Program-made: the position numbers and the translations under genes
Origin: Oxyruncus cristatus
Taxonomy: Eukaryota > Chordata > Aves > Passeriformes > Cotingidae
Reading direction: 5' to 3'
DNA: 64,000 nt
Assembly: GCA_013399855.1 (NCBI GenBank)
Contig: VXAY01002462.1
Coordinates: 1,171,259-1,235,258 of the forward strand
The notes under the pieces: model-generated
Seen by the model: the letters and a program-made list of their open reading frames with translations, nothing else
Databases searched by the model: none
What the model was told of the DNA's origin: nothing
Shown here: positions 11,445 to 24,879 of the stretch, in pieces
Position numbering within the stretch: the stretch's first letter is position 1
Layout: each line of letters opens with the position of its first letter

Positions 11445-14047
11445 CTGCAAAATTACCAACATAATTCTAGTATGATTATTTATTCATATCATAATAGTAA
11501 GTAACATGAGAAATAAGGAGTTACACAGTTCTATAAATATGACATATAAGCAGAAATAGTAATCCATTGCTTTATAGAATCCAAGTGTAATAGGGATATA
11601 GGCTTCTGAAAAACACAAAAAAAAAGTGAGAAAAGAAGAGAGAAGTGTCTTTGATGAAAAACGAAGAGCAAACAAAACGCTAAAAAGTTCTTATTCTTAG
11701 ACTCAAATTGCATGATACAGTTGAAATGACACTTTTTTACCTATCTGTTGCTTGCAGAAATTAAGTCCAGTGTTTTTTTTACAAATTAATTTGTGTTAAC
11801 ATTTTTAGAGCAAAAACAAGTATCTAAAAAGAAAACATAATTTCAGAGAAAACTAGCAAATACATGGTGATTTTTTTGAAGGACTGTTTATACAAAGGCT
11901 AGATGGTTCTTCAGCTATTTCGTATTCATGTGTTTTTTAAGTTAGACTAAATGCAATTACTTGATCTCTATTTGCCAAGGACATTAAGTTAATAATACAA
12001 TTCCTTTAAAATAGTCCATAGGGGTTTTTTTCCTACAAAAACATTAGTTGTTAATAGTGCAAATACCTCAGCTTGTCATAGTGCTTTAGCAAAGAATCAA
12101 AAGAAACAAGATAGGAGACGCAAAAAAGAGACCTTTAAGATTACCAAGTCCAACCATCCACAACAGTTCCTATTCTACAGCATTCTGTGCTGTCCTAGCG
12201 ATCTCCCAGTTGATAACAAGCCATCAATCACATCTACCAAAATCTACATACAAGCACCAAAGATTGTGGTTGATGAAGTTAAATTCTCTTCAATCCTACT
12301 GATCCCAGCAACTGAGACAGAAAATTGAATTAAAATTTCCAACATATTACAAGGAGAACCAATGAGCTGACACACACCCCGCATTTTCAAAACACTGCCA
12401 TTAATAGAGCTATTATATATATTTAGCGATAATCTGTTTTTTTTCATATTTGAGTCCTCCACAAGATTAAAGACAATGTCAGGTTTTATCCATTGCTTCA
12501 CTAGTTAAACACTTAGAAGACTTTTAATGAGTTAGAAGCCTCTTATACACAAACAAATTAATATGCATCTTTCCTCTTTTATGTTTATTAATCAACATGC
12601 CTTCACTAGAAATGTTCTAAACAATTTACACAGGATTTCATCTTTTTATTTTTTAATATAATCCCTGCATGCTTGAAATATTTGTTCAAAGATGTTATTC
12701 ATCTTAACTCCTTGAAGAAAAGGTGTTAAGAAATTGCTTGTTCTAACATCTACAAAGCAGGGTATTTTTTCCCCCCTTTCAAATCATCCAGCTTTTTTTT
12801 TTTTAATTAATTTTCATTATCAAGCAATGTTGATCATCAGTACAGAATATTTGGCAATTGGTGAAAAATGGTAAAACAAAACAAATTCTAATCCTGGCCT
12901 CCTTTCTAGTGACTCTACTGAGAGGTAAAAATTTCTCCAATAAGGATAAACCACTGTAAAGCCATTTACCTGCTTCCACGCTCAGGTATCCCAGCTAAGA
13001 ATCAGAATGTTTGGGGGGGGTTGCAATATTTTCTACTGCTACAGCAAATTAAATTAATAAGAAGCAAATCTCAAGCACTGGAAAGTGTTAAGAGTTTCAT
13101 ACATCCCTAATCGTTTACTTTGGTGTAGTTCAGACATAAATTGCATGGGAAACGAGTTTTCCTCTTTTTTTTTTTTCATTTCAGCTTCTAAGAATTTCTT
13201 CATTTAGGTGAGATGATGAATAGCAAAGGGCACTTGCTAGGTATTGTGTAACTGCAGTGCTATCTGAATGGGCTAAGCAGGACTAGAAAACCAACAAAAT
13301 CGAGGTGACCCTGACATAGAACATTAAGCAACTGAACAAAGCTCCAAGCTGAAACAATATTGGACAGCCTGCTTTTCCATAGTAGGTAGATCAGAAAATT
13401 CACAAGGGACCTGAGAAATCATTTTATTAGAGACATAAAACTAATTCATAGCATTTTAAAACTGAAATTGAGTGGCTGTACAAAGCAACTGGATCAAAAC
13501 CTACCCAATATTTCTGCCAAGAGGAAGATATTCTTATGTCATGTTACCTTAATAAGAAGTACAAGTTAGCTCTCTAGTTAAATCTTACAGTCATTGCTTT
13601 GAGAATGACAGATACATTTTCACTTCCAACAAAACAGACAAAGGAAAAAAGAGATTAGATTGTGAAAGATCGAGACAATACAGCTTCTGCTGATATTCAC
13701 AGGATAAAGCTCATCAGACAAGGCAGATACCCCGTTTGCTTTTGTTCCCCACTTGATTCTGTCATCTATAGCATCAGATAGGTACACGGCTCTGTTTTTC
13801 TCACCAGTCATTCAGAGACAATGCAACTAATAGGGCCCCAATGACCCCTGTTGCAAAGGTCACTACTTTTAACCACAAAAAAAAGGCTAAGGTAACAAAA
13901 GAATTTCGGGATTTAAAAACATGTGGCTCAAAACAGCCATGAAAAATAGCAATTATTGCAACAAAAGACAGAAAAAGAAGTTTCCACTTGATCAAGTTAG
14001 CACTGAACTTCTCTGAAGGTATCAGTGTATACCCCAGAGTAAATATT
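11445..14047. other. Non-coding intronic stretch
   Basis: AT-rich sequence with poly-T and poly-A runs and a G run near 13012. Apart from the 42-bp CR1 piece at 12124 I see no gene or named element. Confidence 0.6.
12124..12165 (-). mobile_element. CR1 fragment (very short), twin of the 14-kb copy
   Basis: The segment matches the reverse complement of the CR1 3' region (gacctttaagattaccaag, then tccaaccatccac). A 38-bp stretch at 12124-12161 is identical to 14080-14117, including bases where both differ from the usual CR1 wording. Sequence on either side is not CR1-like. Confidence 0.6.
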
Positions 14048-14048
14048 T

Positions 14049-14276
14049 CATAGAACAGAATCATAGAACCATCAAGGTTAAAAGAGACCTTTAAGATTAC
14101 CAAGTCCAACCATCCACCCAGCACTGCCACTCTAACCTCTAAACCACTAAACTATATCACCCAGTGCCAGATCCAGATGCCTGTTAAGCACTTCCAGGGA
14201 CGGTGAATCCATCACTTCCCCGGGCAAACTATTGCAATGCCTGAATACCCTAATAGCGAAGAAAAATTTCTAATAT
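14049..14276 (-). mobile_element. CR1 LINE 3' fragment
   Basis: Begins on the plus strand with the complemented CR1 tail (tagaacagaatcatagaacc). It continues through caaggttaaaagagaccttt, the section around cagcactgccactctaacc, and catcacttccccgggcaaac, to gaagaaaaatttctaatatc. This is the 3' untranslated end and the last codons of the CR1 reverse-transcriptase ORF, heavily mutated. The element is 5'-truncated, as is usual for CR1. Confidence 0.85.
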
Positions 14277-14319
14277 CTATCTATCTTTAATGTAGTATTG
14301 TTCTGAGAGGACAGTACAT

Positions 14320-14645
14320 CACTTCCAATACACCGGAAGTGTTGGAAAAATATCCTCTTTAAAATTTACGGCAACGAAAAAAAATACCCACAGAACAAAG
14401 AAAATAAAAATTAGGGAAATTTAATTACAACACGTGTTGGGTGCTCAAGGTTCAAGATGTACCAAAAAGCACACGTTCCAATTCAAAAACCCTGCTTTTA
14501 AGCACTTTTCAAAGTCCAACCCCTGTTCATGACACGGGAGGCATTTCTCTTCTTCAGATTGGCTCTCCTGTGCCTCCTCCCACGCCAGGGGTAAGATTTC
14601 AGGTAATATGGCAGCCTCCATTTGGCCGCATGGTCGACCACGTGG
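14320..14645. promoter_or_regulatory. Candidate ETS / E-box cluster
   Basis: Direct reading shows an inverted ETS-type pair (CACTTCC at 14320-14326, CCGGAAGTG at 14333-14341). A 12-bp palindrome with an E-box core, CAACACGTGTTG, lies at 14428-14439. TGGTCGACCA at 14631-14640 overlaps CCACGTGG at 14638-14645. The second half is richer in G+C and CpG than its surroundings. Such sites are bound by ETS and bHLH-zip factors in general; activity here is inference. The region could instead be part of an unrecognised repeat. Confidence 0.3.
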
Positions 14646-17005
14646 CGGGGGCTGAGAAAACTACATGTAATTACCCTGTCCCCGTACGCTAAATTCCCTG
14701 GCATACATCTCAGAACTGAAATGCATACCTTACAATCTCCGCGGAACGCCTAGAGGTTAGTAATAAGGAAAAAAAAGATTTAAGACTACTTTTTGTTAAT
14801 ATTCTATGTTCATTTCATTTGCTTGTAATAAAACCGGTCCTTTACTTCTCACAGAAGGTATATGCTTTCCTTCAGGAGGGACGCAGGATACTTGGGGAAA
14901 GAAAACTGCATAAAAAGAATGACAGCTAATGACTATGATTTAAAAGGGAAAGCTGAATTAATTACTTCAGCATGATGACTTCATTTAGTTGATTTTTATT
15001 TTCTACAGGATCTTTTTATCACTTTCCCACAGCAAGTTCCCAACTTTAGGTGAAAAAGTGGGCATTCTATAGAGATGCTGCTATTGTGCTCGTGAGACTT
15101 GCACTGCCTATTCATGGATTAATGGAGGGTTGTCATCCTAGCAATGGTCTGCTCTTGGTAACTTGAATCAGGTAAAGTAAGTGATAGCTACATAAAGAAG
15201 TGTCATTTCACAGTCCTAATCACAACTGAAATCACACTTTTTAGAGAAGATGATGAATAAGGAGATTAACATACCACACTGATTGTGCTACAAACAATAT
15301 ATGCACTTCAAACCACAAAAGCTATTTGCTGAACCTTTGCTTCCTCCTTACTCAGTGAACACCCACCTGCAGAGAGGTCATACAGCCAGATCTCTCCACC
15401 CACTGCAGTCTTCTAAATGAACTGAGCTTCTGCTGCTCCTCAGTATTCTAGCTGTTTTTTTATGCCTCACTGGTGAGGTGAATGGGGAAAATAAGGTCTA
15501 CCAATTCATAAGAGAAGAGGTTTTCCTCCCGAAGGAGCACACTGCCTGTCATGCCTGAAGCTTAGCCAGGTAGTTCCTACCAATTCCCCTGCTGGTGCCT
15601 GCAGCATTTTTCATACTGCTCTCCTTCTGCCAGCTTCAGCAGGGTATAAAGCAGTGAATTCTGACAGTTGCAGCTCCGACCTGGGGGACCAGCAAGACTG
15701 GTTCTAGCCCCTGGCACTTCAGCATCCCATTTAATAGGTGATCTTGGCTCCTTCTCTGCTCCACTCTGTTTTCCTGAGAATATGGAGCAGAGACTGACAG
15801 ACAGGATCAATTTCCATTGCAGCTGCAATTCACAGCTCATTTCTCTGGAACGTCACACTTTACATCTTACCACAAGTGCAACGCTTTTTCAGAAACTCAA
15901 TTGCAGAATCACAGAGGCATTTAGGTGTATTTTTAGCATCCTGTCATTGATCATCAAAACCTGGGTTTAGAATTAACACTCAGACTGAAGTTTTGTCTTT
16001 TCGTCAAAGACTGCACAGACCTATTGAAATAAGAGATGAAGAAAGTAATGGCATGGTGATTTTTTGCCACTCCATGATACTTCAGGAGCAGCAGACATCT
16101 GGTATCTATTAGATACTATTTGAAAGACATCCAAATAATAGGAATTAAGAATTTACTTCTTGTCTAGGCAAACTATTAGTGTGGTTTAGCTACGTAACAA
16201 CTCTTGGGACTTAAAGTCTAAATTGAATTCTATTGTCCATCCATGGGAAGTAAGGGATAAACAGAACAAGAAAATATATTATTTTAAGATGAAACTGAAT
16301 CATTTGAGATTTACATTATCATCCACTATAGCTTTCTTAAACACAATACTTAATTAGTCATAATTAAATGACTAAAAAAGTAAAGACTTTTTCAGCAATT
16401 TCCTAAGCAGTCTTTTCCAAATCACTTAACATCTTTTCACATCAATTCACTCTGAGTAAAGTGGGAGCCATAGCACTCTAGCATCAGTATCCGACTGTTT
16501 CATATAATTTCATGAACACCTGCAAGAAAATTGTATACTAACTACAGTGATGGAGACCACCTATAGGGGAACAGAAAATAGGTCTTGTGAGTCAGCTGCT
16601 ATCAAAGTAAGAATATATAGTTTGTTTCTAGAAAGCAAATCTACAGATTTGTATACATCTATAGTCAACATCAAACAGGAAAATAGGTAAAATAATTTAC
16701 TTGTTTGTCTTGTTTTTATTCGATTTGATTTGATACCAAATCTTCACGACTGCTAACAATTTGAGATTGTTTGCAAACTTGGTCAGACACTTTCGTAAAA
16801 GACCACATTCATCTGTGGTGGAGTGATTTTTATATTGTAATTATTCTTCATCTGAGTTCTCCAATAACAGACTGAAGTTCAAAAAGAGCTCTTTCCTCAA
16901 AATACCACATGATCCACCGCATCTGATAACAGATCAGGGTTTTTCAAATTTCAGTTTACCAAAGCTGCAGAATGCAGTGACAAAGGAAACAATGGGCAAG
17001 ATTTT

Positions 17006-17020
17006 GGGGGGGGGGGGGGG
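17006..17020 (+). repeat. G15 homopolymer
   Basis: Fifteen consecutive G bases, flanked by attt and caattt, seen directly. Its length is likely polymorphic and error-prone in sequencing. Confidence 0.9.
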
Positions 17021-17863
17021 CAATTTCACCGCTTTTTAACACATTTTTATTTCAGTTAGATTTGTTAGTATAAAGAATTGCTTTGTAGTTAGGATTAGAG
17101 GAAGAAAAGGAACACTTTACCCACATGATTTTTCACACTGTCCATTATTTGGGTTATAAAAGAAAGGAATCCAACAAAGAGAAGGCAAACAAAGAAACAA
17201 AGGGACAAATGGCTTATGAACAAAATCAAAATCCTAATACGAGGTTGGTGGCGTGATTGTACTGCTGAGTCCAATTATTTTAAAGTGAAAACAAAGACTA
17301 AACTGCCAGTGTGAACAAAACTGTTAAAGATCCAGAAACAACCTTTGGAGTTCCAAGAAGGACACATTAAAGGTGGGCCATGTTACTCATCTAAGAACAC
17401 AGCGCACTGAGGCAGAAAGCAAATGTTATTAAAACAAATATTATTGTAAAGAACAATTGTAAATTTGTGGAACCCTAGTTTCATATGAAATATCTCTACT
17501 TGCTGTCATGGAGCAGACATGGAAATCGATAGCAATAGTTACAAGATTATTCAGGTAAAAGACCAAAAAAGATACATAGAATCTCTTGGAAAAGATTCCA
17601 AATTATGAAATTCAAAATTCTAAGCAATCTTTCATATTACTAACTAATAGCATTTCTAAAAGAGAATGTCCCTAATTCTGCAAAACTAGATGCCTCCCAC
17701 AGAAAAGCAGCACTTCCATCAGTCTTCTAAACGTACTCTCTGACACTTGAAACAATATTGGGATGCAAGCCCTGCAGAGCTGCAGCGCTAATGAGAGAAA
17801 GAACTGTGAGACAGAAAAACTGAAATGGTAGTCACCTGCAATACCACAGAGGAAGGATAATTT

Positions 17864-17907
17864 TATATATATAAATATATATATATATCTCTCTCTCTAT
17901 ATATATA
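17864..17907. repeat. Compound (TA)n(TC)n(TA)n microsatellite
   Basis: Alternating TA with an interruption, then a short (TC)n block, then TA again. It is visible directly. Confidence 0.9.
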
Positions 17908-18628
17908 GTGCTGAAAGCTAGATTATGCTTGTTTTTCTTTGAGCAAATTCTGGGGGAAAATGGGTTCCTTTTAATTGTTGGTTTTGATTTTTTTAACAAA
18001 ATATTCTTTTTAATTATATTCTTTTAATTAAAATAATTTTTTTCCACAGTCAAAATGTCAGTGAAAGAAGATGAACAGAAGGGTGTATATGCCCTAGAGT
18101 TGGCATGCTAGCTTTAAACAGTAGCCAATGGGGAGCCTTCTGCACTCTTCCAAGTTATTGCAGACTTAAGAGCATCAAGAAGCAGAAATTAGCCTCCTAT
18201 ACACATTTTCCTCAGGACCTTTAGTATCATGTCCAGCATCCATAGCGTCACAATGGAGAGAAGGTGTTAACAGGACAAGACTGAAGTAAAAAAACCCCAC
18301 ATCTCAGGGCAACCCCACCACAGAGAGTTTTCTGTCTCTCGACTAAACGAGTCCCCAGCATCTGAGAACTGGAAGATTCACACTTAAAACATGTGCTCAT
18401 ACTCAGGCTCTATTTCCTGGCCAAGATGCCAGCAGTCTATGGGCAAAAGAGAAAAGCTAGCATCTCCCAAACTACCCTGCTGTTAAGATTATAGTTAACA
18501 TCACTCTTTTTCAGCGTTCAGATGCAAGACTGTGCTTGTTTTATCATATACTTTGGAAATACTGTGTAGTTAAACCTTATGTATCTATATCAGGTATGAA
18601 AATAGCTTATCTCCTAGTTTAGAGCCAA

Positions 18629-18740
18629 AGAAACTGAAGCTCAGAGGAAATTAATTATCTGCTGAAGGTTACAAAGCATCAGCAAAAGCCGTGTAATCCT
18701 AATTCTTGGTCTGATTTCTAAACCATCAGAACACAGCACT
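18629..18740 (-). mobile_element. MIR-like SINE remnant
   Basis: The plus strand reads gaaactgaagctcagagg, followed by gaaggttacaaagcatcagc, then tcctaattcttggtctgat, ending in aaccatcagaacacagcac. This follows the reverse complement of the ancient amniote MIR SINE: the gaaactgaggctcagag block, the ggtcacacagc block, then the tRNA-related head. Divergence is high, as expected for a very old copy. Confidence 0.55.
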
Positions 18741-21700
18741 AACAGAGTTTTTTCTGTACTTTTTTAGCCAGAAGTGGCTAGTTCCAAAATGTAGGAGCTC
18801 AGAAAGCAATAAAATAGACCCTCACAGTTCACAGCAGTAAAATGAAGAGGATGTTCTTAAAACAAGCTACCTTGAATTCTCACTCACTTCACAAATTCAA
18901 ATGTGAGATGTAGTAGAGGTCTCCTTTTTCCAGGAAGGATCATAAGTCCTAACATCAGCTTATCATTAGGAGATTTTTTTTCTGTGATATTTTGAGATGA
19001 AACACAAGCTAAAATACAGGAATTCTTGGGAGAGAACCATAATATTTGGCTAATTATAAAAGATTGACTGAAAGCAAATTCTAGTAAGTACCTAAGGCAT
19101 CAGCTCACTGCTTAAAAAAAATAAGTGTAGCTGTTGCTTGAAAGCAGATCAGACATTGGATTTAAGAATTTAGTAATGCATTATTACAAGCACTGGATAC
19201 AGAAATGTGAATGAGTGCTATAATCCTGCACCAGAGAGTTTCCTTAATTTTCTATCCCCTCTTCTCCAATTCATGGTTTCATATATTCCATGAGGCCTAT
19301 GTCTTCAGGTTGATATTCACAGTTGCAAAACCTATAGGTCTAATCATCAATAACAGCCTTTTAATTACCAATTATATCCTTTTAAAGTTAGGAGAATTTT
19401 TAAGTGTTGGTTTCTATACACTATTTTCTTTCATTAGAGGGCTGATATGAACTTTTCATTTTATAGTAAAATTTAAATCTGAATCAATGCAAACTGAATC
19501 TAATATTTCTTTATGTTGTCATTTTATAGGAATGGTGTGTCATTTAAATTCTAATACATTTAAATAAGGAATGAAAGAAAAACATCATTCGATATATTTT
19601 TGTCAAATTGCCTACATTACATGATTACTCCTCCACAATCAAAATCAGATTTTAAGTATGAATGATACAAACAAGATTACATTCCAAATCTGCAACAGAG
19701 ATTTTAGTTGCTTGTTTAAAATGACATACCTAGCTATTCAGTAATCACTTTATAATAACCCCTTTCATTTCTAAATCTTCTTAGCCATCAGCCACTAGTG
19801 AGGAAAATGCTGGCAGTGGGTTTTACAACTACACATTAGTTTAACATTTTATGACAAGCTAATTCTACAGAGTTTGGAAGACAGACAAGCATGTGTTCTT
19901 AAGGATTTCTTTCTTTTGCATGAAGGAAGCACACATCTAACTGAGAAATGAAAAATAAAGAGTGCAGACATATACTTTTCACTTCACACGTATGGCAGTG
20001 ACAACTTATCCCAACTTCACCCCAGAAACTTCTATGAATATGTAAACCAACAAGAATTAAAAGGTGGTGACAAATAACTCTCAGAAGAATTACTATGGTA
20101 AGACAGCAAATAAAGTGCCTATTTGTGGTAGATGTTACCTTTGGTAGATCCACCTTTGGTAGGTACTTGGACCAGAACAATCTTTGAAGAAAATTAAGAT
20201 CAAACGACCTATGCCTCATATACTGTCCCTCTCGACTGAATCTATCACAGGCATTTAACCCTCTTACTGAGTTACCATATGACTGCTTTACAGTGTCATT
20301 ATTGTCCTTGTCGATCACTTCTCCATCATATGTTAACAAAGCACACATCATTATCTCCTGATCTGACACAGAGACACATTTAGGCAGACATGTATCTCCA
20401 CACCTGTGGCACCTTTCAGAAGCTGGCACAGACTTTCAGACAATTTATACAGCATGCAGACCACATACTGCTCATATTCGAGAAGACACAGGGAACACAA
20501 AAGAAGGTCTGAGGAGTTGCTTTTGTGGTCACACGACATGCCTCCTCTACACAGTTATCACACCACAGACTTGTGGTGACTGAACATGAAACCATCTGGT
20601 AATACATAAACTTTCAGAGTACTAAGGAATGGTGCAGGTTGCTGGCTCGTAATTAAACATATTCACGAGAACAACAGACATAATTTGACCATACACCATG
20701 AACAGGGGAATGGCATTAATGTAACATACACTTTTCTACTCACTGGTCAAAAAATGGGAACCCAGGAGAATAGTATAAACATTTAAAAGTTCTAGTGTAA
20801 AGGAAAAATCTATTCTAGCCTATTTTCCTGGACTCGGCTGGAATACATCTATGGCATTGTAGTATGGCAAACCATTCTCTTTATACACTAATACAGGTCA
20901 TATATTTTTTACAAAAGTGTCTCAATCACCTCCTAATTGCGACTAATATTAATGGTAAAACTCTTGCTCTGTTGTGTGACACATCAGCATGCTCAAACTC
21001 ATTAAATTTTATGGTACAGCTGCTTGAGCTACCCCTGAAGTCAACTGGAGAAAAGATAAACCATTGTGTAAATTAGTGAAGGTTTCAGCTGTTCAATACC
21101 TGCCCTGAAAAAGTACAAGCCCAGAGACTGTTTATTATGTCACACAAAAGAATAAATGGGGAATGCTGTTTCATAGATCAGTCAGAATAAGATGTAGCAG
21201 CGTGTTCTGGTTATCGCTGTGGGCTATTGCCACTGACAAATCACATTAATTCAGAGCTGTTACGTACAGCGGTGGTAGCTAAATTGGGGATTGAAAACAG
21301 GCCTCTGCTTAACCAAGATGACAGGACAACATGGTCATATAAATCTATGTAAAAGAGAAAATGCCACCAATCAATGTTATTCATTGAAAAAGAGTATTTA
21401 CCATTCTTTCCAATCTGACATGTGCAATCAACCTTAACCAAATGATGTAGAGTGAGATCAGTTTTGACAAATAACTCTCAAATGCATAAACCTGATAAAT
21501 GAATCAGATTCTCTGTAGCAACTGGTAAAAGAAACTTTGAACTTACATACATGTCAAAGGGGAACAGAATATTCTGTCTTCCTACTCACTATTACATGCT
21601 AACCACTGTTAACATGTAAGTACAGTATTATATGAGAGGTAAGTACTATCAAATTGAGACAATCATCTGTTTCATTTGTGACAAGACTCGTTTACCGAAA

Positions 21701-24133
21701 GAATCTCCTATGTAATTGCCACTCAGTCTCAACACAGTCTTTAACTTTCCTCATGTTAGGTCCATCCACAGGACTTTCCCAGGAGCTCCATACAAACCTG
21801 AGGAATTACTAGCTACTCAGTAAATTAAGATGTTTTTTTGGCCACAATCTAAACTACCATCTTTGTCTTTGATACTGCCAGTACCTAATAAATTTGGCTT
21901 CAATATCAGTTGCAACATTCAACTATGAATGGAATCTTTAAATATTAAAGTACTTGAAAAGCACCTATATTAAGAGTATACCTTGCTGAGTTACTGATTG
22001 AATATATTCAGCCTTTTTTTTCCCTGTTATATCACAGTATATAGAAAAATTCTTCAAGAACTTTCTCAGATTCCTCCCTTCTCTGTTAGATTCTTTTGAA
22101 TTTTCCTATGACAGAGCAAGGAGTTATTTGCCACCACTCTTCTCTGCTATGCCACTCCCTGCAGAAAGCAAACATAAACTATGCTTGCTGATGAAGGGAA
22201 TTTATACTGTTAACACTGTACCACAAAACACAGAGGAAACAAGCCCATCCTTGTTTCTGACACATTTTAACAAGGAAAGATTCTTCCAGCTGGGAAGAAA
22301 GGAGAAGGGCTGGAAAACATGGGTGTACTGGATGGTAAACTTTCAAAATTAATTCTTTTTTCTTCTAAGATTTAAAAGAGCCATAAGATTCCCACAAAAA
22401 TGTATATACCTGGGAATTTGATATTTGCCTCAATACAGATATATATGATCTGATGACAAGAAGAGTAGGGACAAACAAATACAAGCATGGAATAATTAAG
22501 AAAATAAGAAAACTAACAAGTTTTTGTGTAACAGATTAGTTAAGCCTCTGTTATTTCCTTTAAGCCATGCTTTATTTCCACACATGATCCTGAGTTTGTG
22601 TTGTTTATTTCCTTTCTCCAGTCATAAAGATTAATCATTTATCAGAACTACATTTCCCTCTGTTGCCTCCAGCATCCCCTGCTTTAATCACTACAGGTCA
22701 CTTTGCATTTGGTTATGTCCTTTTGCTTCCTTCTCCTCTTCTAAACTTGATCCTGTCAAATGGATTAAAGAATGTGTGCATTTATGCCAGAACCATAAGT
22801 GACATGGAAGAACACAAAGCAGCCATCAAATATTCAGGAAAGCAGGGGTTATGGGAGGTTGCTAAAGTACCTGTGCTCATGAGCAAAGGAGAGGGGCCAG
22901 GACTAGATAAAGTTTTGCTGGTCAAAGACAGGCAGCTGCTTTACTGTTGAGACATAAACCAGCTCTGCAGGTCACTCAGGAGCCCCAGATCCCATTTTTA
23001 CAACAAAACTCAAGGAAAACACAGAAGAGGTGACTGGTAGAAGTCCACAAGATATAAGCTGGTGTGACAAATTACAGAACTACATATGACGGCAAACACG
23101 TAAATTTGAAAACTCTCTAATTCTATCACCAATGACTTGGGATTCAAACTCCATTAGGTATTGTTTCTTTCCAGTTGAACTGATGGGAAGTAATTCCTAT
23201 GCTGAAAAAGATTGTACACAAAGCAATAAAAAAAGCAAGTATTATACCACCTCTGTTTCTATGTTACTCTAATTTGAATTTATAAACTGCTGACATATGT
23301 TTCAAATCATGCAGTTTTCTTCCAAATTGACACTTCTCATTGCAGGCTTTCCCCCATCTTTATCACAATCATGAAACTGAAAAATTCAGTATAATAAGAA
23401 GAGTTTGTGGAGTGCTCAAGTGGAGTGCTTTAATCTTTAAGGATGCTTTTCCTAACAAAACTGGGAAGATAGTAAAAAGAAAGAAAAAACATCCCCAAAA
23501 CCTAAATGCACAAAAAGCAACAAGAGCCTACAACTGCTCAAAATGAGCATTCTCAGAGTTTTAAGTCAATGAATAGCCAAAGAAGTGTCTTCATTTAAAA
23601 ATGAAAATAAAGTTTTAAGGAAGTTAAATTTTAAAAAACAGGAAATATTCAAAAATACATAAACCATACATTTTAAGTACCAAAATTTGCATTTACATGA
23701 GAGGAAATGTAAGCTATTATTGCAACTCACAACTGAACCAAATGAGAAGGTGACAGTAGAAGAGATGATGCTTTTGCATTTGCAGAATGGTGTAGGGGTC
23801 GTCTATTTTAATCTTGAATTATGATGATGCTTTTTTTTTTTTTCAGTAGTTTCTGGATTTAGTATACAGATGCACACAGGATCTAGAAATATTCACACAA
23901 CGTATAACCAACTTCAACTAGAAGTTTCTTGACAACTGAACATTCGATTTGTGAAGCCTGTCGATAGCAAAACTGCATTTTAAACTACGTTATATTCGTT
24001 GGACCAATTAAGTTCACTGACTTGTAAACAGGATTGTGATATTAAGGACGCAATTTCCAACAGTTAATCTGCAAAAACAGAACATAGCTATTAATAAGGT
24101 ATTATAAACATTAATTGATATTGTTGTACTAGA

Positions 24134-24175
24134 TCACAGAATCATAGAATGTTCTGAGTTGGAAGGGACCCACAA
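24134..24175 (-). mobile_element. CR1/SINE-type tail fragment
   Basis: The text tcacagaatcatagaatgtt followed by ctgagttggaagggacccac matches the tail of the tRNA-derived SINE at 41442 nearly base for base. Only the tail is visible, so it may belong to that SINE family or to the CR1 subfamily that supplied the tail. Confidence 0.6.
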
Positions 24176-24220
24176 CCTATCAGCTAAAGTCTGCGTGGAT
24201 CAGTATTACTCACACAGGTG

Positions 24221-24373
24221 TTAGGGCTTAGTGGAAAGATCCCTGTACTGGAGAGTTTGAAACCTCAGCTCAATTTCTGGCTTAGGTACTTGTCACTGTA
24301 AGATCATAAAAATCCTGCTCACTACCTCCAATTTGCATAACTAAATCCTCAGTTTGTAAAGCACTTTGATATT
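24221..24373 (+). mobile_element. MIR-like SINE remnant
   Basis: A tRNA-type A-box-like ggcttagtgg at about 24225 and a B-box-like gagtttgaaacct at about 24255 are followed by a body ending in tttgtaaagcactttgat. This order is that of MIR-type SINEs. The copy is old and diverged, and it sits directly between two CR1-type fragments. Confidence 0.45.
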
Positions 24374-24375
24374 TA

Positions 24376-24818
24376 TAGAATCACAGAATAGAATCAGAGA
24401 ATCGTTAAGGTTGGAAAAGACTTTTTAAGATCATCTAGTCCAACAATTAACCCAGCACTGCCAAGCCCACCATTAAACCATGTCCCTAAGTGTCACATCT
24501 ACACGTCTTCTGAATACCTCCAGGTATGGTAACTCCATCACTTCCCTAGGCAGCCTTTTCCAGTACTTAACAATCCTTTCCATGAAGAATTTTTTCCTAA
24601 TACTCAATCTAAACCTCTCCTGGAGCAACTTGAGGCCATTTTCTCTCACCCAATCACTTATTACTTGGGAGAAGAGACTGACACTTGCCTCCCTACAAGA
24701 TCCTTTCAGGTGGGTGTAGAGAGAGATAATGTCCTCACTGAGCCTCCTTTTCTGCAGGCTAAACAACCCAGTTCCCTCAGCTGCTCCCCATAACACTTGT
24801 GGTCTAGACCCTTCACCA
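24376..24818 (-). mobile_element. CR1 LINE 3' fragment with RT C-terminus
   Basis: Reads as the complement of a CR1 3' end: the tail tagaatcacagaatagaatc, then the untranslated end, then the ORF2 C-terminus. On the minus strand the conserved CR1 blocks [35 protein letters not shown] and [18 protein letters not shown] are readable in one frame for about 107 codons. The catalytic part of the reverse transcriptase is absent; the copy is 5'-truncated near the leucine-rich block. It is non-functional. Confidence 0.9.
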
Positions 24819-24879
24819 CATTCACTGGTGTTGAACTGGAAGATCTTACCACTTTTTCAGTATGCTCTGAAATCTGAAA

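Larger units (their letters stand above)
14646..24133. other. Non-coding intronic stretch
   Basis: Apart from the simple repeats at 17.0 and 17.86 kb and the MIR-like remnant at 18.63 kb, nothing here resembles a gene. A 176-codon open frame on the minus strand (20429-19899) has no recognisable domain and is treated as probably chance. Confidence 0.6.
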
